Shown: one piece after another, positions 6,421-10,992 of the stretch
How the letters are laid out: the number at the start of each line of letters is the position of its first letter
Position numbering within the stretch: position 1 is the stretch's first letter
Source of the DNA: JAITWT01 sp964439605
Lineage (GTDB): Bacteria; Pseudomonadota; Gammaproteobacteria; Burkholderiales; Burkholderiaceae_C
Direction: 5' to 3'
Length of the DNA stretch: 10,992 bases
Assembly (NCBI GenBank): GCA_964439605.1
Contig: CAYTPC010000019.1
Location: 1-10,992 of the forward strand
Position numbers and translations under genes: made by a program
The notes under the pieces: model-generated
Databases searched by the model: none
Seen by the model: the letters and a program-made list of their open reading frames with translations, nothing else
What the model was told of the DNA's origin: nothing

Positions 6421-7353
6421 TCAGACCCCATCATGCCGAAGCGTCGCCTCGGCTTGCCATTCGGGTGTGCTCAGGAACTGGTCACGCAGGTGCCTGAGCA
6501 AGAGCTTGATTCGGGTGGGCATGTTGCGCCGGCTCGGATAGACGGCATACACATCCAATCCGGTCGGCTGCCACTCTGGCAGCACGACCTTCAGGCGCCG
6601 TTGCGCGATGTCCTGCGCCACCATGTAGTTCGGATGCATGGACACACCACGGCCCAGCAGTGCCGCATGGCGCAGCGGCTCGCCGAAATTGGCTCGCATG
6701 GTGCCCGTCACGTGCACTTGTGTTTTTCCGCCCGGCCCACGCAGCGACCACAGGCTGGTGGGTGACTTCAGGACGTTGACCAGGCAGTCATGGTGCGCGA
6801 GGTCTTCGGGGGTCTTGGGTGTACCGCGCTCCTTCAGATAGGCGGGCGAGGCCACCAGCAATTGCGGTACGCTGCCCAGCTTCTGCGCGATCAGGCTGGT
6901 GTCTTTCAAGGAAGGTGCGATGCGGATGGAGATGTCCAATCCTTCGCCGACGATATCCGCCTGACCGTCATCCAGGTGCACGGCGAACTGGATGTCCGGA
7001 TAAGCGACGGAAAAGGCGGTAATGATGGGGATCAAGTGAACCGCTCCGAAAGACGGCGGCGTGCCCATGCGGATGGTGCCGGCTGGCGTCTTCATCGCGC
7101 CGCGCACAGCTTCGCCCACGGTCTCGAAACGCTCCAGCAAGTCGTGAGCGCCTTCCAGCAGCGATAGTCCGGCTGCGGTCAGGCTCACGCTCTTGGTGGT
7201 ACGGTTGAAAAGTTGTGCACCCAATAGCAATTCCAGCCAAGCCACGTGCTTGGTGACATTGCCCTTGGCTGTGCCCAGCCGCTGCGCGGCCGCCGTGAAG
7301 CTATTGCCGCGCGCCACCTCGACGAAGATTTCCAGCGCCCGCAAACGATCCAT
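6421..7353 (-). CDS. LysR-type transcriptional regulator
   Basis: A 310-residue LysR-family protein of standard length. The N-terminal winged helix-turn-helix spans about residues 1-60 (MDRLRALEIFVEVARGNSFT, then AAAQRLGTAKGNVTKHVAWLE, then LFNRTTKSVSLTAAG). The effector-binding domain covers about 92-295, beginning TIRMGTPPSFG. The start at 7353 is chosen because the LysR N-terminus begins there and GAGG lies five bases upstream; the open frame reaches further back but is not LysR-like. The gene is divergent from the bug-caiB arm and points toward the mutase operon 142 bases downstream. Two similar 23-bp elements flank the gene, so it probably autoregulates and controls both arms. The inducer is likely the pathway acid or a CoA ester (inference). 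Confidence 0.95.
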   Translation of the reverse strand: MDRLRALEIFVEVARGNSFTAAAQRLGTAKGNVTKHVAWLELLLGAQLFNRTTKSVSLTAAGLSLLEGAHDLLERFETVGEAVRGAMKTPAGTIRMGTPPSFGAVHLIPIITAFSVAYPDIQFAVHLDDGQADIVGEGLDISIRIAPSLKDTSLIAQKLGSVPQLLVASPAYLKERGTPKTPEDLAHHDCLVNVLKSPTSLWSLRGPGGKTQVHVTGTMRANFGEPLRHAALLGRGVSMHPNYMVAQDIAQRRLKVVLPEWQPTGLDVYAVYPSRRNMPTRIKLLLRHLRDQFLSTPEWQAEATLRHDGV

Positions 7354-7362
7354 ATCGGCCTC

Positions 7363-7385
7363 ATTGTTTCCGGTTCGAGAACAAT
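7363..7385 (+). promoter_or_regulatory. putative LysR-type operator in the divergent lysR/bug1 promoter (site 1)
   Basis: ATTGTT (7363-7368), 11 bases, AACAAT (7380-7385): a perfect 6-bp dyad with exactly the T-N11-A spacing of LysR boxes. It starts 10 bases upstream of the lysR start codon and ends 131 bases before the bug1 start, so it could both repress lysR and activate bug1. A near copy lies upstream of the mutase operon at 6390-6412 on the opposite strand. Spacing and duplication are directly seen; regulator identity is inferred from position. Confidence 0.65.
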
Positions 7386-7399
7386 ATTTTATGGTTCTC
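7377..7399. promoter_or_regulatory. second dyad overlapping operator site 1
   Basis: GAGAAC (7377-7382), 11 bases (AATATTTTATG), GTTCTC (7394-7399): another perfect 6-bp dyad with the same 11-base spacer, whose centre is 14 bases from that of site 1. GGTTC also occurs as a direct repeat at 7372 and 7393, 21 bases apart, or about two helical turns. The AT-rich spacer contains TAAAAT on the minus strand (7391-7386), a possible -10 for lysR. LysR tetramers commonly contact a recognition site and a nearby activation site, and this arrangement fits that. Confidence 0.5.
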
Positions 7400-7428
7400 C
7401 CACTAGGCACGGAACACCGGAATGCCAA

Positions 7429-7443
7429 CAATGCCCTGCATTG
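7429..7443. repeat. short dyad in the bug1 upstream region
   Basis: CAATGC-CCT-GCATTG has perfect 6-bp arms and a 3-base centre, 73 bases upstream of the bug1 start codon. It could be a transcript hairpin in the bug1 leader or a further binding site. No clear -35/-10 pair could be fixed in this 163-base intergenic stretch. Confidence 0.3.
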
Positions 7444-7516
7444 GAGACGCCTTGAACAAGTGATTTCCTTGGCACGGACCGCAGTGTCTGCATGGCCTTT
7501 CATCAGGAGACAAATC

Positions 7517-8503
7517 ATGACCGGATTCTTTTTTCGGCTTGCCGCTGTCGCGGTTCTTGTCGCGAGCGCGGCACTTCCGGCCAGCGCGGACGACATTTTT
7601 CCGAGCAAACCGATCCGCGTGGTCGTCGGCTATGCGGCTGGCGGACCGACCGACGTTATTGCGCGTGTGCTAGCGCAAGACATGTCCACCACGCTCGGAC
7701 AGACGGTGCTGGTGGAAAACAAACCTGGCGCCAGCGCCATGATCGCCACGCGCGAAGTGAAGACCGCGCCGGCGGACGGCTACACGCTGCTGTTTTCCTC
7801 TCTGGGGCTGACGGTCAATCCCATCCTGTTCGGCGACAAGGCGAATTACAACTTCAAGACCGACTTCGCGCCCATCTCCAATGCCGCGAACCTTCCGATG
7901 GTGGTCGTGGCGGGTTATGACTCGCCGCTGAAATCGATCCAGGATTTGCTTGCCAAGGCGAAAGCAAACCCGGGGTCGGTAAGCTTCGGCTCTTCGGGCG
8001 TTGGCGGTTCGGCCCATCTGGCGGGCGAAATGCTGGCGGTGCGGGCCAAGGTAAAAATGCTCCACGTTCCATTCAAGGGGAACGGCCCGGCGCTGACCGA
8101 AGTCATCGCGAACCGGCTCGACTTCATGTTCTATCCGATCATTGGCATAGAACAGAACGTGACAGCCAAGCGCGTGAAGGTTCTGGCCGTGGGTACCAAG
8201 ACCCGGCTGCCGCAGTTTCCCGACGCGCCGGCTTTGCCGGAGGTCGGTTTCGAGGGCTTCGAGGAAACGGCGCCTTGGGTCGGCATGCTGGCGCCAGCCG
8301 GCACGCCGCCAGCCGTGATCGGCAGGATTCATGATGCGATGGCCAAGGCACTGGCCAAGCCCGAGGTCAAGGCTCAGCTTGAAAAGCTTGGCGCTGTCAT
8401 CGTCGGCGATTCGCCGGCGGAGTTCGCTGCTTTCTTGCAGCGCGACTACGACCGTTGGAATACGGTGATCAAGGCGGCGGAAATCAAGGTGGAGTTGGAG
8501 TAA
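7517..8503 (+). CDS. Bug/TctC-family periplasmic solute-binding protein (Sec signal)
   Basis: A 328-residue tripartite-tricarboxylate-transporter (TTT) receptor. The Sec signal peptide has a hydrophobic core at about 5-20 and a likely cleavage after ASA (residue 24). The mature part opens with the family segment FPSKPIRVVVGYAAGGPTD (28-46), where Asp46 is the usual ligand-contacting position. ENKPGASAMIA (68-78), PADGYTLL (85-92) and HVPFKG (183-188) follow. The start at 7517 has AGGAG seven bases upstream and gives the signal peptide directly. It is the first gene of the plus-strand arm, followed after 16 bases by caiB1. Bug proteins bind small organic acids and amides. The TctA/TctB membrane subunits are not in the window, and in Bordetella relatives many Bug genes are orphans. 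The ligand is unknown. Confidence 0.93.
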   Translation: MTGFFFRLAAVAVLVASAALPASADDIFPSKPIRVVVGYAAGGPTDVIARVLAQDMSTTLGQTVLVENKPGASAMIATREVKTAPADGYTLLFSSLGLTVNPILFGDKANYNFKTDFAPISNAANLPMVVVAGYDSPLKSIQDLLAKAKANPGSVSFGSSGVGGSAHLAGEMLAVRAKVKMLHVPFKGNGPALTEVIANRLDFMFYPIIGIEQNVTAKRVKVLAVGTKTRLPQFPDAPALPEVGFEGFEETAPWVGMLAPAGTPPAVIGRIHDAMAKALAKPEVKAQLEKLGAVIVGDSPAEFAAFLQRDYDRWNTVIKAAEIKVELE

Positions 8504-8519
8504 TTCAGGCAACCCCATC

Positions 8520-9737
8520 ATGAATACCCCTTTCTTCACCGGCAGTCTGCCGCTCGCCGGCGTGCGCGTGCTTGATCTCTCGCGCGTGCTGGCCGGCCCG
8601 ATGTGCGCGATGGCGCTGGGCGACCTGGGCGCTGAAGTCATCAAGGTAGAGCACCCCGCCCGCGGCGACGATACGCGCGACTGGGGCAAGCGCGTCGGCA
8701 CCCACAACACGGCTTACTTCAACAGCTTTAACCGCAACAAGGAGGGCGTCGGGATCGACCTGCAAAAAAGCGAAGGTCTGCGTCTCGTGCGCGAGCTGGC
8801 GCGCAAGAGCGACGTGCTGGTGCAGAACTTCAAGTTCGGCGGCATGGAAAAACTGGGCTTGGGCTACGACGCTCTGCGTGCCGAAAATCCGGGTCTGATC
8901 TACTGCTCGATTTCCGGCTATGGCCGCGACAGCAGTGAGGCCGAGCGCCCCGGCTACGACCTGGTGATTCAGGGCGAAGCTGGCCTGATGGCGCTCAACG
9001 GCGAGGCGGACCAGGGGCCGCTGAAGTTTGGCGTGGCGGTGGTCGATCTGTTCACCGGCATGTATTCGGCGCAGGCCATTCTGGCCGCGCTGTTCGACCG
9101 CCAGCGCACCGGCCAAGGGCGGCATATCCAGATGGCGCTGTACGACTGCGGCCTGATGGTCACCGCCTATTACGGCATGGAGGCGCTGGCGCTGGGCGCG
9201 GAGCCGCCCAAATACGGCAACGATCACCCCACCATCGTTCCCTATGGCGTGTTTGACGCGGCCGATGGGCCGCTGGTCATCACCGTCGGCAACAACGCCC
9301 AATATCAGCGTTTTTGCAATGAGGCGATCGGGCGACCTGACCTGGCCGTCGATCCGCGCTACGCCACCAACATTTCGCGCTCGGCCCATCGCGAAGCGCT
9401 GATGCCTGAACTGCGCAAAGAGTTGCGCGCTCGCCCGCGCAAACAACTGCTGGAACGCCTGACCGCGGCAGGCATTCCCTGCGGCGAAGTGCTGGATTTG
9501 CTGCAAGCCCTGCAATCGCCGCGCGCGCGGCAGGCCAACCTAATCACACGCCAACCTCTGCCTGGTGGCGGCGGCGATATGCCGGTGCCGGCTCCGCCGT
9601 ACCGCTTCGACGGCGAGCGCCTCCCCGTGCGCCATCCGCCGCCCGCGCTGGGGCAAAACACCGAGCAGGTACTCGGCAGTCTGCTCGATTTGACACCCGA
9701 ACAGATCACCGCGCTCAGGGCCGGGGGCGTGGTGTAG
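8520..9737 (+). CDS. CaiB/BaiF family (class III) CoA transferase
   Basis: A 405-residue class III CoA transferase, normal length for the formyl-CoA transferase/CaiB group. The N-terminal signature is LAGVRVLDLSRVLAGPMCAM (12-31), with GDLGAEVIKVEHP (34-46) next. Asp176 in FGVAVVDLFTGMY aligns with the catalytic Asp that forms the acyl anhydride and glutamyl/aspartyl-CoA intermediates in the family. TGQGRHIQMALYDC (197-210) follows. The C-terminal part is proline-rich (about 345-380) as is common. It moves CoA from a donor acyl-CoA to a free acid in the cytoplasm. The gene starts 16 bases after bug1 with only a poor ribosome site, so coupling to bug1 translation is likely. Substrate unknown; it may use the same acid that bug1 captures (inference). 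Confidence 0.94.
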   Translation: MNTPFFTGSLPLAGVRVLDLSRVLAGPMCAMALGDLGAEVIKVEHPARGDDTRDWGKRVGTHNTAYFNSFNRNKEGVGIDLQKSEGLRLVRELARKSDVLVQNFKFGGMEKLGLGYDALRAENPGLIYCSISGYGRDSSEAERPGYDLVIQGEAGLMALNGEADQGPLKFGVAVVDLFTGMYSAQAILAALFDRQRTGQGRHIQMALYDCGLMVTAYYGMEALALGAEPPKYGNDHPTIVPYGVFDAADGPLVITVGNNAQYQRFCNEAIGRPDLAVDPRYATNISRSAHREALMPELRKELRARPRKQLLERLTAAGIPCGEVLDLLQALQSPRARQANLITRQPLPGGGGDMPVPAPPYRFDGERLPVRHPPPALGQNTEQVLGSLLDLTPEQITALRAGGVV

Positions 9738-9770
9738 GGACTCATCACAAAGCACATTCAAGGAGACAAC

Positions 9771-10766
9771 ATGAGAGATACATACAGCCAATACCTGACG
9801 CCGCGCCGACGCGATTTCATCCGCGTTCTCTGCGCCGGCACCGTGGCGGCGGGAGTGCCGCTTGCCTACGCCCAGGAAGCCTATCCATCGCGCCCTGTCA
9901 CATTGATCATTCCCTGGCCGGCAGGGGCCAACAGCGACGTTGCGGCGCGTGCCTTTGCCCAAGGCATGTCCAAATACCTGAAGCAGACCGTTATTCCGGA
10001 AAATGTTCCCGGAGCAGGCGGCACGCTCGGCCCCGCGCGCATGGCGCGAAGCAACAAACCTGACGGCTACACGCTTTCACAGATTCCCGGAGGGATTTTC
10101 CGCCAGCCGGCGATGCGCAAGACGGATTGGGATCCGCAAAAGGACTTCAGCTACATCTCCCGCATTGGGGCCTATCAGGTAGCCATCGTCGTGGATGCAA
10201 ACTCTCCGTTCAAAACATTGGACGACATCATCGCGTATGCGAAAACCCATCCTGGGGAAGTGACTTACGGTTCTTCCGGCATAGCTACCGCAAATCATCT
10301 GGGTATTGCAGCGGTCGCGCTTCAGGCCCGTGTTGAACTCACGCATGTGCCGTTCAAAGGTAGCGCCGAGTCCTTGACGGCCCTGATGGGAGGGCACGTC
10401 ATGCTGGCTTCTTCCGATTCCGCGGGCAGTTACATCGACAGCGGAAAAATGCGCGCGCTGGCCGTTTGCGGCGATACCAGGGTGAGCCGCTGGCCCAACG
10501 TTCCCACACTGATCGAACTGGGCTACAACGTCACCTCGAATTCGCCCTACGGACTGGCAGGGCCAGCGGGGATGGATCCGAAAATGGTGGCTTATCTGGA
10601 CGGAATAACGAAACAAGTTACGGAAGATCCTGAATTCATCGCCGCGATGGCTCGGTTTGACCATACGGTGAGCTACCTGAATACGGCCGACTACAAGGTG
10701 TCCATCCAGAGGGAGCTGGCCGATAGCAAGCGATTGATTGAAGCGCTTGGCCTTGTCGAGAAGTGA
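9771..10766 (+). CDS. Bug/TctC-family periplasmic solute-binding protein (Tat-like signal)
   Basis: A 331-residue Bug/TctC receptor. The N-terminus differs from bug1: the segment TPRRRDFIR (10-18) matches the twin-arginine consensus (R13-R14-D-F-I-R), followed by a weakly hydrophobic stretch and a probable AYA cleavage after residue 34, so Tat export is likely. The mature part has YPSRPVTLIIPWPAGANSD (38-56), ENVPGAGG (77-84), KPDGYTL (96-102) and HVPFKG (192-197). The usual GG before the ligand-contacting Asp is replaced by AGANS-D56. The start has AGGAG five bases upstream, 33 bases after caiB1. It shares only family-level similarity with bug1, so a different ligand is likely. It closes the first bug-caiB unit or opens a second one with the caiB gene at the right edge. 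Confidence 0.93.
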   Translation: MRDTYSQYLTPRRRDFIRVLCAGTVAAGVPLAYAQEAYPSRPVTLIIPWPAGANSDVAARAFAQGMSKYLKQTVIPENVPGAGGTLGPARMARSNKPDGYTLSQIPGGIFRQPAMRKTDWDPQKDFSYISRIGAYQVAIVVDANSPFKTLDDIIAYAKTHPGEVTYGSSGIATANHLGIAAVALQARVELTHVPFKGSAESLTALMGGHVMLASSDSAGSYIDSGKMRALAVCGDTRVSRWPNVPTLIELGYNVTSNSPYGLAGPAGMDPKMVAYLDGITKQVTEDPEFIAAMARFDHTVSYLNTADYKVSIQRELADSKRLIEALGLVEK

Positions 10767-10848
10767 CGGCGTTTCATAATGGCGCTTGTTTAGCCAGGGT
10801 GGCAAGGTTGCGATAGTCACCGGTTGCGGCTGCGGTAGCGGACGTGTT

Positions 10849-10866
10849 GGCGCGCTGCGACGCGCC
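10849..10866. repeat. GC-rich inverted repeat within the SDR remnant
   Basis: GGCGCG (10849-10854), loop CTGCGA, CGCGCC (10861-10866): a perfect 6-bp stem. No T-tract follows, so it is not a classical terminator. It lies in the decayed SDR frame, so it may simply derive from former coding sequence. Confidence 0.25.
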
Positions 10867-10870
10867 CGAC

Positions 10871-10881
10871 GGACAGTGTCC
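10871..10881. repeat. 11-bp palindrome upstream of the second caiB
   Basis: GGACA-G-TGTCC is a perfect odd palindrome 35 bases upstream of the caiB2 start. It could be a binding site near that gene's promoter, but it is short and may be chance. Confidence 0.2.
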
Positions 10882-10916
10882 CCAAGCCGGCTGAACTTTT
10901 AACAAGGAGACAATCG

Positions 10917-10992
10917 TTGAAAACCCCTCTGGAAGGCGTCACTGTCCTGGATCTCAGCCATGCGCTGGCTGGCCCGTATTGCTCGATGATGT
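10917..10992 (+). CDS. CaiB/BaiF family CoA transferase, N-terminal part (cut by window end)
   Basis: Only 25 codons are visible. They read MKTPLEGVTVLDLSHALAGP then YCSMM, the standard N-terminal segment of class III CoA transferases (LxGxxVLDLSxxLAGPYC). The start is TTG at 10917 with AAGGAG seven bases upstream; no in-frame ATG precedes the motif. The leader AGGAGACAAT resembles those of bug1 and bug2. It differs from caiB1 at many positions, so it is a paralogue and not a recent exact copy. The catalytic Asp lies beyond the window. It follows the SDR remnant by only 14 bases. Confidence 0.85.
   Translation, partial: MKTPLEGVTVLDLSHALAGPYCSMM

Larger units (their letters stand above)
10786..10902 (+). 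pseudogene. N-terminal fragment of a short-chain dehydrogenase/reductase, decayed
   Basis: This reading frame, between bug2 and the next caiB, translates to GGKVAIVTGCGCGSGRVGAL followed by RRARR and a run to TAA at 10900. GKVAIVTG and the TGxxxGxG nucleotide-binding motif are the classic SDR N-terminus. The following GRxxALRxAR also fits the next helix of SDRs. The remaining roughly 220 residues of an SDR, including the YxxxK catalytic pair, are missing, and the frame leaves family similarity after the first helix. It has no good start signal (TTG at 10786 is only the first possible codon). It looks like a deletion scar left when the following caiB was joined on. Chance similarity is unlikely given eight consecutive family residues. 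Confidence 0.6.

Noticed and set aside
7193..7516. N-terminal extension of bug1 back to 7193
   Set aside because: The extension runs antisense through lysR and the promoter region. The start at 7517 has a strong ribosome site and begins directly with a signal peptide.
9819..9833. Lipoprotein lipobox at Cys21 of bug2
   Set aside because: The residues before the Cys (R-V-L-C) do not fit the lipobox consensus, and the Tat-type signal with AYA cleavage explains the N-terminus better.
10849..10866. Rho-independent terminator after bug2
   Set aside because: The stem is good but no T-run follows, and the repeat lies within the former SDR coding frame.
1..10992. tRNA/rRNA genes, CRISPR arrays, insertion sequences, toxin-antitoxin or defence genes
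   Set aside because: None was recognised. Coding density is high and all long gaps are described above; no transposase motifs, spaced direct-repeat arrays or terminal inverted repeats were seen.

Overview
The window looks like a piece of a high-GC betaproteobacterial chromosome, most likely Burkholderiales and probably the Alcaligenaceae (Bordetella/Achromobacter-like). The reasons are two Bug/TctC-type periplasmic binding proteins interleaved with CaiB/BaiF CoA-transferase genes beside a LysR regulator, and tightly packed, GC-biased coding. The genus assignment is inference from gene content only.

Left part, 1-357: the 3' end of an alpha/beta-hydrolase gene on the plus strand, then a roughly 200-base convergent spacer. 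The spacer has an AT-rich island and four inverted repeats but no gene that I can see.

Minus-strand operon, about 6278 down to 358: five coupled genes in the order B12-dependent acyl-CoA mutase large subunit, B12-binding small subunit, acyl-CoA ligase, thiolase, MeaB-type GTPase. Adjacent genes overlap by 4, 14 and 4 bases, except for a 12-base gap after the first. The layout resembles described 2-hydroxyisobutyryl-CoA mutase clusters (mutase subunits, ligase, MeaB-like chaperone) but adds a thiolase. The small subunit is canonical. The large subunit is not: it keeps Tyr, Arg and His positions of methylmalonyl-CoA mutase, yet many otherwise conserved active-site segments are rewritten. Its substrate is probably not one of the standard ones. 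Its best start is an ATT codon behind a strong Shine-Dalgarno sequence.

Centre, 6390-7516: a LysR-type regulator gene lies between two copies of a 23-bp element (18 of 23 identical). One copy is in the divergent lysR/bug promoter region and the other is upstream of the mutase operon. Each has the same orientation relative to its putative target, which suggests one regulator controls both arms.

Plus-strand arm, 7517-10992: bug1 (Sec signal), caiB1, bug2 (Tat-like signal), a decayed fragment of a short-chain dehydrogenase, and the first 25 codons of a second caiB.

Proposed working model (inference): Bug proteins help capture an organic acid. A ligase or CoA transferase makes the CoA ester, the mutase rearranges its carbon skeleton with MeaB protecting the cofactor, and the thiolase cleaves the product. 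No transporter membrane subunits or dehydrogenase/hydratase genes lie in the window, so the pathway is incomplete here and the substrate is unknown.
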